A stretch of DNA of 64,000 bases, taken from contig NZ_PQMB01000002.1 of NCBI RefSeq assembly GCF_002918555.1, forward strand, positions 783,169-847,168, given 5' to 3'. The position numbers and the translations under genes were made by a program. The first letter of the stretch is position 1. Every line of letters begins with the position of its first letter. The notes beneath the pieces were generated by a model. That model ran no database searches. It was not told where the DNA came from and saw only the letters and a list, made by a program, of their open reading frames with translations. Origin of the DNA: Citrobacter amalonaticus. GTDB lineage: Bacteria; Pseudomonadota; Gammaproteobacteria; Enterobacterales; Enterobacteriaceae. Shown here one piece after another: positions 47,341 to 58,291 of the stretch.

Positions 47341-48561
47341 CTACACGTCCAGCAACAGACGAGTCGGGTCTTCGAGCAGCTCTTTAATCGCCACCAGGAA
47401 GCCCACGGATTCGCGACCATCGATCAGGCGATGATCGTAGGACAGCGCCAGATACATCATCGGCAGGATCTCAACCTTACCCTCCACGGCCATCGGGCGA
47501 TCTTTGATCGCGTGCATGCCGAGGATTGCACTCTGCGGCGGGTTGATGATTGGCGTAGACATCAGGGAACCGAACACCCCGCCGTTGGTGATGGTGAAGT
47601 TACCGCCGGTCAGATCGTCGACCGTCAGCTTGCCGTCACGGCCTTTAATAGCCAGCTCTTTAATCTTTTTCTCGATGTCGGCCATGCCCAGCGTATCCAC
47701 ATCGCGCAGAACCGGGGTCACCAGGCCGCGCGGGGTAGAAACCGCCATGCTCACGTCGAAGTAGTTGTGATACACCACATCTTCACCGTCGATAGAGGCG
47801 TTCACTTCCGGATAGCGTTTCAGCGCTTCAACCACCGCTTTCACGTAGAAGGACATAAAGCCCAGACGGATACCGTGACGCTTTTCAAACGCTTCACCGT
47901 ACTGCTTACGCAGGTCCATAATCGGCTTCATGTTGACTTCGTTGAAGGTGGTCAACATCGCGGTGGAGTTTTTCGCTTCCAGCAGACGTTCAGCCACGCG
48001 CTTACGCAGGCGGGTCATCGGGACGCGTTTTTCGCTGCGTGCGCCAGACTGAGGCTGCGCGGCAGGTGCTGCTGCCGGGGCGGCAGACTCTGCTTTCGCA
48101 GGGGCTTTCGCCAGATGTTTTTCCACATCTTCACGGGTAATACGCCCACCGACGCCGGTGCCTTTGATGGCGCTGGCTTCAAGGTTATGCTCGCCGAGCA
48201 GACGGCGGATCGCCGGGCTAAGCGCATCGTTGTTTTGCTCTTCCAGAGACGCCTGCTGGCGCTGCGCCGGGGTAGACGCTTTCTCTTCAGATTTCGCGCT
48301 GGTCTCTTTACCTGCACTGTTGCCTTCACGCAGGCGACCGAGGATCTGGCGAGAAGTCACGGTAGTCCCTTCGTCTTCCAGAACTGCATCCAGAATGCCG
48401 TCAGCCGATGCGGGTACTTCCAGTACCACTTTGTCAGTTTCGATTTCTACCAGCACTTCGTCACGAACAACCGCATCACCCGGTTTTTTGTGCCAGGTGG
48501 CAACAGTCGCGTCCGCTACGGACTCAGGCAGGTCGGGAACAAGAATATCTACGCTACTCAT
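47341..48561 (-). CDS. sucB: Dihydrolipoyl succinyltransferase (E2o)
   Basis: The E2 core of 2-oxoglutarate dehydrogenase, which passes the succinyl group to CoA. The 406-residue protein has a lipoyl domain (lipoyl-Lys in [10 protein letters not shown] near residue 44), a flexible linker, an E1/E3-binding domain ([14 protein letters not shown]), an Ala/Pro linker and a C-terminal catalytic domain with [13 protein letters not shown]. It starts 14 bp after sucA. Confidence 0.98.
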   Translation of the reverse strand: MSSVDILVPDLPESVADATVATWHKKPGDAVVRDEVLVEIETDKVVLEVPASADGILDAVLEDEGTTVTSRQILGRLREGNSAGKETSAKSEEKASTPAQRQQASLEEQNNDALSPAIRRLLGEHNLEASAIKGTGVGGRITREDVEKHLAKAPAKAESAAPAAAPAAQPQSGARSEKRVPMTRLRKRVAERLLEAKNSTAMLTTFNEVNMKPIMDLRKQYGEAFEKRHGIRLGFMSFYVKAVVEALKRYPEVNASIDGEDVVYHNYFDVSMAVSTPRGLVTPVLRDVDTLGMADIEKKIKELAIKGRDGKLTVDDLTGGNFTITNGGVFGSLMSTPIINPPQSAILGMHAIKDRPMAVEGKVEILPMMYLALSYDHRLIDGRESVGFLVAIKELLEDPTRLLLDV

Positions 48562-48575
48562 TATTTATCCTTTAA

Positions 48576-51377
48576 TTAATCGACGTTCAGCGCGTCATTA
48601 ACCAGATCTTGCTGCTGTTTCTGGTGTACGGACAGATACCCTACCGCCGGAGAGGCGGAGGCCGGGCGACCTGCGTAACGCAGAGCGGACCCAAATGGAA
48701 TCACTTCACGGAAATGATGCTGGCTACAGTACCATGCGCCCTGGTTGAGCGGCTCTTCCTGGCACCAGACAAAATCATGTACGTGAGCATATTGTTTCAG
48801 CACTTCCTGCATCGCCTGATGCGGGAACGGATAGAGCTGTTCGATGCGCACAATGGCCACGTCTTTTTGCTCGTTCTTGCGACGCTGTTCCAGCAGATCG
48901 TAATAAACCTTACCAGAACACATCACCACCCGCTTCACGCCTTTCGGATCGATTTCATCAACCTCGCCGATTGCGGGCAGGAAGGTTCCGTTAGCCAGTT
49001 CATCAAGGCTTGAAACCGCCAGCGGATGACGCAGCAGCGATTTCGGCGACATGACCACTAATGGACGACGCATTCCGCGCAGCGCCTGACGACGCAGCAT
49101 GTGATACACCTGAGCCGGGGTGGACGGTACGCAAACCTGCATGTTTTGCTCGGCGCAAAGTTGCAGATAACGTTCCAGACGTGCGGAGGAGTGCTCCGGC
49201 CCCTGCCCTTCGTAACCGTGCGGCAGCAGCATGACCAGACCACACATACGGCCCCATTTCTGCTCGCCAGAAGAGATGAACTGATCGATAACCACCTGCG
49301 CGCCGTTGGCGAAGTCACCGAACTGCGCTTCCCAGATGGTCAGCGTGCGCGGTTCTGCCGTGGCATAACCGTACTCGAATGCCAGTACCGCTTCTTCGGA
49401 CAGCACGGAGTCCCAGACACGGAAGGTTCCCTGCCCGTTGTGCACATGCTGTAGCGGGGTGTAAGTAGAACCGTTCGTCTGGTTGTGAATCACCGCATGA
49501 CGGTGGAAGAACGTACCGCGACCGGAGTCTTCACCGGACAGGCGAACCGGAATACCTTCATCAACCAGCGTGGCGTAGGCCAGATTCTCCGCGCCGCCCC
49601 AGTCGAACAGTTTCTCGCCAGCGGCCATCGCCTGACGGTCACCATAAATTTTGGCAACGCGTGACTGCATTTCCACCGCTTCCGGCACCGTACTGATGCG
49701 TTTAGCCAGCTCCTGCAGACGCTTCATCTCAACTGTGTTCGGGTAGTTTTCGTCCCATTCGTGATTCAGGTACGGCGACCAGGTAAAGGAGTGCATGTTC
49801 ATCGGACGCCACTCTTTCACCACACACTCGCCAGCATCCAGCGCATCACGGTAGAGGTTGACCATCTCGGTCGCATCTTCCAGCGTTGCAACGCTATCCT
49901 GCTCCAGCTTGTCGGCGTAGATTTTACGCGGGGTCGGATGCTTTTTGATTTTCTGATACATCAGCGGCTGGGTTGCGCTCGGCTCGTCGGCTTCGTTGTG
50001 CCCATGACGGCGATAGCACACCAGATCGATAAAGACATCACGTTTGAAGGTGTTACGGAAATCCAGCGCCAGACGGGTCACAAACGCGACGGCTTCCGGA
50101 TCGTCGGCATTCACGTGGAAAATCGGTGCCTGAACCATTTTACCGATATCGGTGCAGTACGGGGTGGAACGTGCATCCAGCGGGTTAGAGGTGGTAAAGC
50201 CCACCTGGTTGTTGATCACGATGCGAACGGTACCGCCCACTTCGTAACCCCGCGCTTTCGACATGTTCAGCGTTTCCTGAACCACGCCCTGCCCGGTCAC
50301 CGCCGCATCACCGTGAATGGTGATTGGCAGCACTTTATTGCTGCTCGGTTCGTCGAGCCTGTCCAGACGAGCGCGTACGGAACCGATCACCACCGGGCTG
50401 ACGATCTCCAGGTGCGACGGGTTAAACGCCAGCGCCAGGTGAACCAGGCCGCCTTCGGTTTCGATATCCGACGAGAAGCCCATGTGGTACTTCACGTCAC
50501 CGGTGCCGAGGTGCTCTTTATGTTTGCCCGCAAACTCGTCGAACAGATCCTGCGGTTTTTTACCCAGCACGTTGACCAGCACGTTCAGACGACCACGGTG
50601 CGCCATCCCCAGCACCACTTCACGGGTGCCGCTGTTACCGGCATGGCGGATCATCTCTTTGAGCATCGGGATTAACGCATCGCCACCTTCCAGCGAGAAG
50701 CGCTTCGCCCCCGGGAATTTCGCCCCCAGATAGCGTTCCAGCCCTTCGGCGGCGGTCAGTTCGCCCAGGAAACGCTTTTTCTCATCGCTGCTGAATGCCG
50801 CGCGACCGGATTCGATCCGCTGCTGGATCCAGCGTTTCTCTTCGGTACTGGTGATGTGCATATACTCGGCGCCAACGGGGCCGCAGTAAGTTTGTTTGAG
50901 TGCTTCCAGCAACTCGCCCAGCTTCATCGTCTCTTTGCCGCTGGCGAAAGAACCTACGTTAAAGCTTTCCTGGAAGTCGGCCTCCGTCAGATCATGGAAT
51001 GAAGGATCCAGATCCGCCACATTTTCTTGCTGCCACAGTCCCAGCGGATCGAGGTTCGCATGCTGGTGACCACGGAAGCGATAAGCGTTAATGAGCTGCA
51101 GGACTTTAACCTGCTTCACATTGCTGTCAGGGTCGGAAATCGAAGAAGAGTAACGTGAAGCATCCTTCGCCAGACGACGGAAGTAATCACGCGTTTTTGA
51201 ATGGAATTGATCCGGTTTGACTCCGGTACCAGGTAACTGCTGGAACGTCGAACGCCAGTTAGCGTCTACCGAGTCAGGATCGGTTAAGAAGTCTTCATAG
51301 AGCTGTTCTATCCAGCTCTGGTTTGCGCCAGAGAGGTAAGAAGAGTCCAACCAGGCTTTCAAAGCGCTGTTCTGCAT
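48576..51377 (-). CDS. sucA: 2-oxoglutarate dehydrogenase E1 component
   Basis: The thiamine-diphosphate-dependent E1 decarboxylase of 2-oxoglutarate dehydrogenase. The 933 residues equal E. coli SucA. Diagnostic parts are the N-terminal LDSSYLSGANQSWIEQLYEDF segment (shown in E. coli at residues 10-30), the GMAHRGRLNVL motif and FVDLVCYRRHGHNEADEP-like FIDLVCYRRHGHNE. The gap to sdhB (402 bp) contains two ERIC-like sequences. Confidence 0.97.
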   Translation of the reverse strand: MQNSALKAWLDSSYLSGANQSWIEQLYEDFLTDPDSVDANWRSTFQQLPGTGVKPDQFHSKTRDYFRRLAKDASRYSSSISDPDSNVKQVKVLQLINAYRFRGHQHANLDPLGLWQQENVADLDPSFHDLTEADFQESFNVGSFASGKETMKLGELLEALKQTYCGPVGAEYMHITSTEEKRWIQQRIESGRAAFSSDEKKRFLGELTAAEGLERYLGAKFPGAKRFSLEGGDALIPMLKEMIRHAGNSGTREVVLGMAHRGRLNVLVNVLGKKPQDLFDEFAGKHKEHLGTGDVKYHMGFSSDIETEGGLVHLALAFNPSHLEIVSPVVIGSVRARLDRLDEPSSNKVLPITIHGDAAVTGQGVVQETLNMSKARGYEVGGTVRIVINNQVGFTTSNPLDARSTPYCTDIGKMVQAPIFHVNADDPEAVAFVTRLALDFRNTFKRDVFIDLVCYRRHGHNEADEPSATQPLMYQKIKKHPTPRKIYADKLEQDSVATLEDATEMVNLYRDALDAGECVVKEWRPMNMHSFTWSPYLNHEWDENYPNTVEMKRLQELAKRISTVPEAVEMQSRVAKIYGDRQAMAAGEKLFDWGGAENLAYATLVDEGIPVRLSGEDSGRGTFFHRHAVIHNQTNGSTYTPLQHVHNGQGTFRVWDSVLSEEAVLAFEYGYATAEPRTLTIWEAQFGDFANGAQVVIDQFISSGEQKWGRMCGLVMLLPHGYEGQGPEHSSARLERYLQLCAEQNMQVCVPSTPAQVYHMLRRQALRGMRRPLVVMSPKSLLRHPLAVSSLDELANGTFLPAIGEVDEIDPKGVKRVVMCSGKVYYDLLEQRRKNEQKDVAIVRIEQLYPFPHQAMQEVLKQYAHVHDFVWCQEEPLNQGAWYCSQHHFREVIPFGSALRYAGRPASASPAVGYLSVHQKQQQDLVNDALNVD

Positions 51378-51410
51378 CGTGATCCCTTAAGCATCTTTTG
51401 TGCTTACTTA

Positions 51411-51492
51411 ATACTCTGAATAATTCACGTTTCAGGAGGGCGGCGAGTTTACGAAGCTCTGCGCATCTGCAACGTGAAGTATGGCGAGTATT
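51411..51492. repeat. Shortened ERIC-like element upstream of sucA
   Basis: Ends ATACTCTGAATAATTCACG and GCAACGTGAAGTATGGCGAG match ERIC termini, but only about 82 bp lie between them. It looks like an internally deleted copy. Confidence 0.72.
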
Positions 51493-51579
51493 TACGCCGT
51501 GGATACTACCACGCACAGTGACGTGCGTGCCGGGGTTCACCTGCGAGCTCTTACTGGCCCGCGAAGGAACCTTTAAAAA

Positions 51580-51716
51580 CTGCCATTCATCTTCTGCGTT
51601 CAGGCTGCGACTTCGCTGGCTGCCTTCACTTACCCCAGTCACAGAGTTATCTATGCTGCGGGAATACGCTCAGTTGCCGCCTTGTCTCGCTCTGAACGCC
51701 TCGATTACGGGTACTG
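51580..51716. repeat. Second ERIC-like element in the sdhB-sucA gap
   Basis: The interior matches ERIC in the opposite orientation: GCTGGCTGCCTTCACTTACC, then CCAGTCACAGAGTTATCTATG and TTGCCGCCTTGTCTCGCTC. The ends are diverged. Together with the neighbour at 51411 it fills most of the gap. Confidence 0.78.
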
Positions 51717-51779
51717 CAATGTGGCGGTTTTTAAAGATTTCCTGGATAACCGGGGAATCGCTTCCCCGGCGTTTATACC

Positions 51780-52496
51780 TTACGCACTGCGTTGCAACAG
51801 CATCGACTTAATATGGCCGATGGCGCGCGTTGGGTTCAGCCCCTTAGGACATACACTGACGCAGTTCATGATGCTGTGACAGCGGAATACGCTGAATGCA
51901 TCGCTCATCCCTTCCAGACGGCTGTCGGTCTCAGTATCACGGCTATCGATCAGGAAACGATACGCGGCTAACAGGCCTGCCGGACCGATAAACTTATCCG
52001 GATTCCACCAGAAAGATGGACAAGACGTTGAGCAACATGCGCAGAGAATGCATTCATACAGCCCATCGAGTTTTTCCCGCTGCTCTGGCATTTGTAAATG
52101 CTCGCGAGCCGGAGGATTTTGTCCATTATTCAACAAGTAAGGCTTAATCTTCTCATATTGTGCGTAGAATTGTCCCATGTCTACCACCAAATCGCGGATC
52201 ACCGGTAAACCGGGCAGCGGGCGAATCACAATCTTCTTACCCGGCTGATTCAGCGCTGAAATGGGGGTAATACAGGCCAGACCGTTCTTTCCGTTCATGT
52301 TCAGACCGTCGGAACCGCACACGCCTTCACGGCAGGAGCGACGAAAAGAGAGGCTCGGATCTTTCTCTTTAAGCTGGATTAACGCATCCAGCAGCATCAT
52401 GTCACGCCCTTCTTCGCCTTCCAGGGTGTAATCCTGCATACGCGGAGCGTCATCAACATCCGGGTTATAGCGATAAATTGAAAACTCGAGTTTCAT
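51780..52496 (-). CDS. sdhB: Succinate dehydrogenase iron-sulfur subunit
   Basis: The Fe-S subunit of complex II, passing electrons from FAD to quinone. The 238 residues equal E. coli SdhB. The [2Fe-2S] cysteines lie in SCREGVCGSDGLN, and the [4Fe-4S] and [3Fe-4S] ligands in ECILCACCSTSCPS and CVSVCPKGLNP. It starts 15 bp after sdhA. Confidence 0.98.
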   Translation of the reverse strand: MKLEFSIYRYNPDVDDAPRMQDYTLEGEEGRDMMLLDALIQLKEKDPSLSFRRSCREGVCGSDGLNMNGKNGLACITPISALNQPGKKIVIRPLPGLPVIRDLVVDMGQFYAQYEKIKPYLLNNGQNPPAREHLQMPEQREKLDGLYECILCACCSTSCPSFWWNPDKFIGPAGLLAAYRFLIDSRDTETDSRLEGMSDAFSVFRCHSIMNCVSVCPKGLNPTRAIGHIKSMLLQRSA

Positions 52497-52511
52497 TGTC
52501 CTGTCTCCGCA

Positions 52512-54278
52512 TTAGTAAGTACGAATCTTCGGCGGGAATGCCGGGCGCAGTTTCGGTTCCATATTGACGCTACGACGCGTCATGGATTCCGTCTCTGGCA
52601 GATACAGGGAATGGCACAGCCAGTTTTCATCATCACGCTCCGGGAAGTCGAAGCGGCTATGCGCGCCACGGCTTTCGGTACGGAAGTTGGCGGAAACCGC
52701 GGTTGCATAAGCCGTTTCCATCAGGTTATCCAGCTCCAGACACTCAACGCGCTGGGTATTGAATTCGCTGGAGGTATCGTCCAGACGGGCATTCTTCAGA
52801 CGCTCGCGGATGACTTTCAGCTCTTCAAGCCCTTTCGCCATCGCATCACCTTCGCGGAATACCGAGAAGTTATGCTGCATACATTCCTGAAGCGCTTTCC
52901 GAATGACGACCGGGTCTTCACCATCACGGTTACCGTTCCAGCGGTTCAGACGTTCCAGCGAGGCATTGATCTCATCTTCTGTCGCATCCAGCAGCTCGCC
53001 CTGTTCGGCGATAGATTCCTGCAGATGCAGACCTGCGGCACGACCAAAGACCACCAGATCCAGCAGCGAGTTGCCCCCCAGACGGTTAGCACCGTGTACC
53101 GATACGCAGGCAATTTCACCAACGGCAAACAGCCCTGGAATGACGACATCTTCACCCTGCGCGTTCACGGTCAACGCCTGGCCGGTTACTTTGGTCGGAA
53201 TACCGCCCATCATGTAGTGGCAGGTCGGGATCACCGGAATCGGCTCTTTTACCGGGTCAACGTGAGCAAAGGTACGGGAGAGTTCGAGGATACCCGGCAG
53301 GCGGGACTCAAGAACTTCTTTACCCAGATGGTCGAGTTTCAGCTTGGCGTGCGGTCCCCACGGGCCATCGCAACCACGACCTTCCCGGATTTCGATCATG
53401 ATGGAACGCGCCACCACGTCGCGACCCGCCAGGTCTTTCGCATTCGGGGCATAACGCTCCATAAAGCGCTCGCCGTGTTTATTCAGCAGGTAGCCGCCTT
53501 CACCACGGCAGCCTTCGGTGACCAGAACGCCCGCACCGGCGATACCGGTTGGGTGGAACTGCCACATTTCCATATCCTGTACCGGCACACCGGCGCGGAT
53601 TGCCATACCCACGCCGTCGCCGGTGTTGATATGGGCGTTAGTGGTCGACTGATAAATACGCCCCGCACCGCCGGTCGCCAGCACGGTCGCGCGCGCTTTA
53701 AAGTAGACCACTTCACCGGTTTCGATACTCAGCGCGGTACAACCGACAACGGCACCGTCCGCGTTTTTCACCAGATCCAGCGCATACCATTCGGAGAAAA
53801 TCGTGGTGTGGTTTTTCAGGTTCTGCTGATACAGCGTGTGCAGCAGCGCATGACCGGTACGGTCAGCCGCCGCCGCGGTGCGTGCCGCCTGCTCGCCGCC
53901 GAAGTTTTTCGACTGACCGCCGAACGGACGCTGATAGATGCGACCATCGTCAAGACGAGAGAACGGCAGCCCCATGTGTTCCAGCTCCAGAATCGCTTCC
54001 GGGCCGGTCTTGCACATATATTCAATGGCGTCCTGGTCACCAATGTAGTCCGACCCTTTTACGGTATCGTACATGTGCCATTCCCAGTTATCTTCATGGG
54101 TATTACCGAGTGCGACGGTGATACCACCCTGCGCAGATACGGTATGGGAACGGGTTGGGAACACTTTGGACAGTAGCGCACAGGTCTGACCGCTTTGGGA
54201 AATTTGCAGCGCTGCGCGCATACCCGCGCCGCCTGCGCCAATAACAACAGCATCAAATTCTCTGACTGGCAGTTTCAT
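52512..54278 (-). CDS. sdhA: Succinate dehydrogenase flavoprotein subunit
   Basis: The catalytic subunit, oxidising succinate to fumarate. The 588 residues from ATG 54278 equal E. coli SdhA; a longer frame to 54290 is ignored because 54278 gives [19 protein letters not shown]. It has the FAD-binding [11 protein letters not shown], the covalent-FAD His45 in [12 protein letters not shown], and the [11 protein letters not shown] and [11 protein letters not shown] motifs. It overlaps sdhD by one base (TAATG). Confidence 0.98.
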   Translation of the reverse strand: MKLPVREFDAVVIGAGGAGMRAALQISQSGQTCALLSKVFPTRSHTVSAQGGITVALGNTHEDNWEWHMYDTVKGSDYIGDQDAIEYMCKTGPEAILELEHMGLPFSRLDDGRIYQRPFGGQSKNFGGEQAARTAAAADRTGHALLHTLYQQNLKNHTTIFSEWYALDLVKNADGAVVGCTALSIETGEVVYFKARATVLATGGAGRIYQSTTNAHINTGDGVGMAIRAGVPVQDMEMWQFHPTGIAGAGVLVTEGCRGEGGYLLNKHGERFMERYAPNAKDLAGRDVVARSIMIEIREGRGCDGPWGPHAKLKLDHLGKEVLESRLPGILELSRTFAHVDPVKEPIPVIPTCHYMMGGIPTKVTGQALTVNAQGEDVVIPGLFAVGEIACVSVHGANRLGGNSLLDLVVFGRAAGLHLQESIAEQGELLDATEDEINASLERLNRWNGNRDGEDPVVIRKALQECMQHNFSVFREGDAMAKGLEELKVIRERLKNARLDDTSSEFNTQRVECLELDNLMETAYATAVSANFRTESRGAHSRFDFPERDDENWLCHSLYLPETESMTRRSVNMEPKLRPAFPPKIRTY

Positions 54279-54625
54279 TACACACCCCACACCACAACAA
54301 ATCCATAAATGACGTAAACCACCAGCGCAACAACAATAGCGAGTTGCAGCACAAGGCGTACAGCCAGCGGTTTAACGTAGTCGGTCAACACCTGCCACAT
54401 GCCAATCCAGGCATGAATCAAGATGGAGAAGAGGGCCAGCAGGGTGAAGACTTTGGTGAATGCCGATGAGAAGAAACCGGTCCAGACTTCAAAGGTCAGC
54501 TCGCCGCTTGTCGCGAAGAAACCCACCATATAGATGATGTATAAGGTCAGAACGATAGCGGTAGCACGGACCAGGATGAAGTCATGTACGCCATTGCGTC
54601 CTAATGCGGAGGCGTTACTTACCAT
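54278..54625 (-). CDS. sdhD: Succinate dehydrogenase membrane anchor SdhD
   Basis: One of the two haem- and quinone-binding anchors of complex II. The 115-residue protein has three membrane helices and the haem-ligand His in [18 protein letters not shown]. It overlaps sdhC by 7 bp and sdhA by one base. Confidence 0.97.
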   Translation of the reverse strand: MVSNASALGRNGVHDFILVRATAIVLTLYIIYMVGFFATSGELTFEVWTGFFSSAFTKVFTLLALFSILIHAWIGMWQVLTDYVKPLAVRLVLQLAIVVALVVYVIYGFVVVWGV

Positions 54626-55008
54626 ACGAGGACTCCTGCGAGAAGTGAAAGCACGACAGTGATAACGAAAGAGATTTTGGCAGAGCGTTTACCCGCTTCG
54701 AATGTTTCTTCCAGATAGCCAAAATCCATCATCATGTGACGAATACCGACCACGACGTGATAAGCCAGCGCGGTCAGGATGCCCCACATAATAAATTTAA
54801 CAAAAAAGCTACCCATGATGGCGGATGCTTGCTGGAATCCTTCAGGGGAAGAGAGGCTGGTACCCAATAACCACAACAGGATCCCGACCGCCACAAAGGT
54901 GATCACTCCAGAAACGCGATGGAGAATGGACGCTATCGCCGTGATTGGGAACCGGATCGTTTGCAGATCCAGATTGACAGGTCTTTGTTTTTTCACATTT
55001 CTTATCAT
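54619..55008 (-). CDS. sdhC: Succinate dehydrogenase cytochrome b556 subunit SdhC
   Basis: The other haem b556 and quinone anchor of complex II. From ATG 55008 the protein has 129 residues and begins [20 protein letters not shown], as in E. coli. Three helices, the quinone-site Ser/Arg in SILHRVSGV and the haem His in [15 protein letters not shown] are visible. A CRP-like site lies about 295 bp upstream. In E. coli the sRNAs RyhB and Spot 42 act near this start. Confidence 0.97.
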   Translation of the reverse strand: MIRNVKKQRPVNLDLQTIRFPITAIASILHRVSGVITFVAVGILLWLLGTSLSSPEGFQQASAIMGSFFVKFIMWGILTALAYHVVVGIRHMMMDFGYLEETFEAGKRSAKISFVITVVLSLLAGVLVW

Positions 55009-55719
55009 GAATAACGCCCACATGCTGTTCTTATTATTCCCTATGGACTTCGGGTACAGAGGCTGAATCCAGCTGTGCCTGAAAGACGACGGGATTTCCT
55101 TCCTCCGGTCTGCTTGCGGGTCAGACAGCGTCCTTTCTATAACTACGCGTCATGTAAAACACTGCTTCCAGATGCTAGAACGACACGTTACAACGCTGGG
55201 TGGCTCGGGATTGCAGGGTATTCCGGAGACCTGGCGGCAGTATAGGACGTTCACAAAATCATTACAATTAACCTACATATAGTTTGTCAGGTTTTATCCC
55301 GAACAGTGACACAGGTCACGATAACAACATTTTTTTAATTTTTAATCATTTGATTTGACAAATATTAAACAAAGTTGTTACAAACAACACCAGAAAAAGC
55401 ATATAATGCGTAAAAGTTATGGGGTCACTCTTTAACCTGCTAATAAGTTATGTAACAGTAAGAAGCTATTGACCGACCCCTTCAGTACAGTTAATAGTGA
55501 TAGACAGGTTGAATAATTCGGATTGCTAAGTTCTTGATTTGCTGTTTATTCGCCATGAACAAACCGTTTTACCTGCAAGCGCCCATAGCTCTGTACCCAG
55601 GTCATCCCCTCTTTCGCAGAGCGGCGAGCCAAATAACAAACTGGTAACGGTTCATTGATGTACGAAGGCAAATGTGAGTTCCGGCAGTCTTAAGCAATAA
55701 GGCGCTAAGGAGACCGTAA
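55009..55719. promoter_or_regulatory. sdhC-gltA divergent regulatory region
   Basis: This 711-bp gap without a gene holds the promoters of both TCA operons. It is AT-rich in the middle (55260-55420), with TTAAT/GTTAAC-like stretches that could bind ArcA. The gltA leader includes AAGGAG before the ATG at 55720. Confidence 0.75.
55304..55321 (-). promoter_or_regulatory. CRP-like site upstream of sdhC
   Basis: GTGA-CACAGG-TCAC matches the CRP core GTGA-N6-TCAC exactly. The sdh operon is CRP-activated in E. coli. Confidence 0.65.
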
Positions 55720-57003
55720 ATGGCTGATACAAAAGCAAAACTCACCCTAAATGGTGATGTTGCTATTGAACTGGACGTGCTGAAGGGCACGCTAGGTCAA
55801 GATGTTATTGATATTCGTAGCCTTGGTTCAAAAGGTATGTTCACTTTTGACCCAGGTTTCACCTCTACCGCATCCTGCGAATCCAAAATCACCTTTATCG
55901 ACGGTGACGAAGGTATTTTGTTACATCGCGGCTTCCCGATTGACCAGTTAGCAACGGAGTCAAACTATCTGGAAGTATGCTACATCCTGCTGTACGGCGA
56001 AAAACCTACGCAGGCAGAGTACGACGAGTTCAGAACGACCGTTACCCGCCATACGATGATCCACGAGCAAATCACTCGTCTGTTCCACGCCTTCCGCCGC
56101 GACTCGCATCCAATGGCGGTTATGTGCGGGATCACCGGCGCGCTTGCAGCGTTTTATCACGACTCCCTGGATGTAAATAATCCACGCCACCGTGAAATTG
56201 CGGCATTCCGCCTGCTGTCTAAAATGCCGACAATGGCAGCGATGTGTTACAAATACTCTATCGGCCAGCCGTTTGTTTATCCGCGCAACGATCTCTCCTA
56301 TGCCGGTAACTTCCTGAACATGATGTTCTCCACGCCGTGTGAAAACTATGAAGTCAGCCCGGTGCTGGAACGCGCAATGGACAGAATTCTGATCCTGCAC
56401 GCAGACCATGAGCAGAACGCCTCCACCTCCACCGTACGTACCGCTGGCTCCTCCGGCGCTAACCCGTTTGCCTGCATCGCAGCCGGTATTGCTTCCCTGT
56501 GGGGACCGGCGCACGGTGGCGCAAACGAAGCGGCGCTGAAGATGCTGGAAGAAATCAGCTCGGTGAAACATATCCCTGAATTTGTTCGTCGTGCGAAAGA
56601 CAAGAACGATTCTTTCCGTCTGATGGGCTTTGGTCATCGTGTTTACAAAAACTACGATCCGCGCGCGACCGTTATGCGTGAAACCTGCCACGAAGTTCTG
56701 AAAGAGCTGGGTACCAAAGATGACCTGCTGGAAGTCGCCATGGAGCTGGAGCACATTGCGCTGAACGACCCGTACTTCATCGAGAAGAAACTTTACCCGA
56801 ACGTAGACTTCTACTCCGGGATCATTCTCAAAGCAATGGGCATCCCCTCTTCCATGTTTACCGTTATCTTCGCGATGGCGCGTACCGTTGGCTGGATTGC
56901 ACACTGGAGCGAAATGCACACCGACGGCATGAAAATTGCTCGTCCGCGTCAGCTGTACACCGGCTACGACAAGCGCGATTTCAAATCGTCAATTAAGCGC
57001 TAA
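55720..57003 (+). CDS. gltA: Citrate synthase
   Basis: Citrate synthase joins acetyl-CoA and oxaloacetate as the entry step of the TCA cycle. The 427 residues equal E. coli GltA, the hexameric NADH-sensitive type II enzyme. It begins [19 protein letters not shown] and shows [17 protein letters not shown]-like [17 protein letters not shown], the catalytic His in [29 protein letters not shown] and the Asp-bearing [13 protein letters not shown]. It is monocistronic with a strong terminator and divergent from sdhC. Confidence 0.98.
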   Translation: MADTKAKLTLNGDVAIELDVLKGTLGQDVIDIRSLGSKGMFTFDPGFTSTASCESKITFIDGDEGILLHRGFPIDQLATESNYLEVCYILLYGEKPTQAEYDEFRTTVTRHTMIHEQITRLFHAFRRDSHPMAVMCGITGALAAFYHDSLDVNNPRHREIAAFRLLSKMPTMAAMCYKYSIGQPFVYPRNDLSYAGNFLNMMFSTPCENYEVSPVLERAMDRILILHADHEQNASTSTVRTAGSSGANPFACIAAGIASLWGPAHGGANEAALKMLEEISSVKHIPEFVRRAKDKNDSFRLMGFGHRVYKNYDPRATVMRETCHEVLKELGTKDDLLEVAMELEHIALNDPYFIEKKLYPNVDFYSGIILKAMGIPSSMFTVIFAMARTVGWIAHWSEMHTDGMKIARPRQLYTGYDKRDFKSSIKR

Positions 57004-57017
57004 TCTTCGCTTTCTGC

Positions 57018-57042
57018 AAACGCGCCTTCGGGCGCGTTTTTT
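57018..57042 (+). terminator. Rho-independent terminator of gltA
   Basis: CGCGCC-TTCG-GGCGCG, with a stable TTCG tetraloop, is followed by six T. Confidence 0.92.
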
Positions 57043-57154
57043 ATGACTGATCCCTTTGCCCATCGCTTTTTATTGATTCTTGATATTTTTTTCTCCCTCC
57101 GCTTTCTCTATGCTGTATCGTTACACCCGATCAAAGAGAGCCTGGGAGCACGGA

Positions 57155-58216
57155 ATGCCTGTTTTGCAGTGGGGTTTGTTGTTTGTCGTATCGCTTCTTC
57201 TGTCCCTGCTGTTTCTGTGTCTGCATTTCCCGGCGGCCCTGCTGCTTGGCCCGATGATCGCCGGGATCCTGTTCAGCCTGCGCGGTATCTCTTTGCAACT
57301 CCCCCGCTCTGCCTTCCTTGCTGCTCAGGCTATTCTCGGCTGCATGATCGCGCAAAACCTTACCGGTTCAATACTCACCACGCTGGCGGCCAACTGGCCG
57401 GTGGTGCTTGTCATTTTATTGGTTACGCTCCTTTCCAGCGCCATCGTCGGCTGGCTGCTGGTTCGCTACAGCGCGTTGCCGGGGAATACCGGGGCCTGGG
57501 GTTCCTCTCCCGGCGGAGCGGCGGCAATGGTGGCGATGGCCCAGGACTATGGCGCTGATATCCGCCTGGTGGCATTTATGCAGTATTTACGCGTGCTGTT
57601 TGTCGCTGGCGCGGCGGTGCTGGTCACCCGGATTATCATGGGCGACAACGCCGAAGCGGTGAGCCAGCAGGTTGAATGGTTCCCGGCCCTGAACATTCAT
57701 CTCCTCGGCACCCTGCTACTGGCCGCCATTGCCGGTATTGCCGGACGAATGCTGCGTATTCCTTCCGGCACGATGCTGGTGCCGATGCTGGCCGGCGCGT
57801 TGCTGCACGCAGGCGGCATAATGGTGATTGAGCTGCCGGAGTGGCTGCTGGCGATTGCGTATATGGCGATTGGCTGGCGCATCGGGCTGGGATTCGACAA
57901 ACAGGTCTTTTTTATGGCGCTGCGCCCCCTGCCGCAGATCCTGGCCTCCATCTTCGCGCTACTGGCAATTTGCGCAGCAATGGCCTGGGGGCTCGCTCAT
58001 TATATGCAGATTGATTTTATGACTGCCTATCTTGCCACCAGCCCTGGGGGACTGGATACGGTGGCGGTCATCGCCGCGGGCAGCAATGCTGATATGACGC
58101 TGATTATGGCGATGCAAACCCTGCGGCTGTTCAGTATTTTGCTGACCGGCCCGGCGGTGGCCCGGTTTATTTCAACGTATGCGCCGAAACCATCGCGTCG
58201 TGAAAAAGAGTCTTAA
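57155..58216 (+). CDS. abrB: AbrB-family membrane protein
   Basis: A 353-residue inner-membrane protein of the AbrB family, once annotated as an ammonia monooxygenase regulator; its substrate is unknown. It has ten or so helices. Two repeated halves carry similar motifs: GNTGAWGSSPGGAAAMVAMA and TAYLATSPGGLDTVAVIA. The start at 57155 (MPVLQWG) has GGGAG 6 nt before it and matches E. coli; an ATG at 57080 lies close to the gltA terminator and is ignored. This is not the Bacillus DNA-binding AbrB. Confidence 0.9.
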   Translation: MPVLQWGLLFVVSLLLSLLFLCLHFPAALLLGPMIAGILFSLRGISLQLPRSAFLAAQAILGCMIAQNLTGSILTTLAANWPVVLVILLVTLLSSAIVGWLLVRYSALPGNTGAWGSSPGGAAAMVAMAQDYGADIRLVAFMQYLRVLFVAGAAVLVTRIIMGDNAEAVSQQVEWFPALNIHLLGTLLLAAIAGIAGRMLRIPSGTMLVPMLAGALLHAGGIMVIELPEWLLAIAYMAIGWRIGLGFDKQVFFMALRPLPQILASIFALLAICAAMAWGLAHYMQIDFMTAYLATSPGGLDTVAVIAAGSNADMTLIMAMQTLRLFSILLTGPAVARFISTYAPKPSRREKES

Positions 58217-58291
58217 TCCGGATACCCTGCTTCTGCTACCGTCCTGCCAGACAATCGCCTCCTCACGCCCCTCCGGCAGAACAATGGCACG

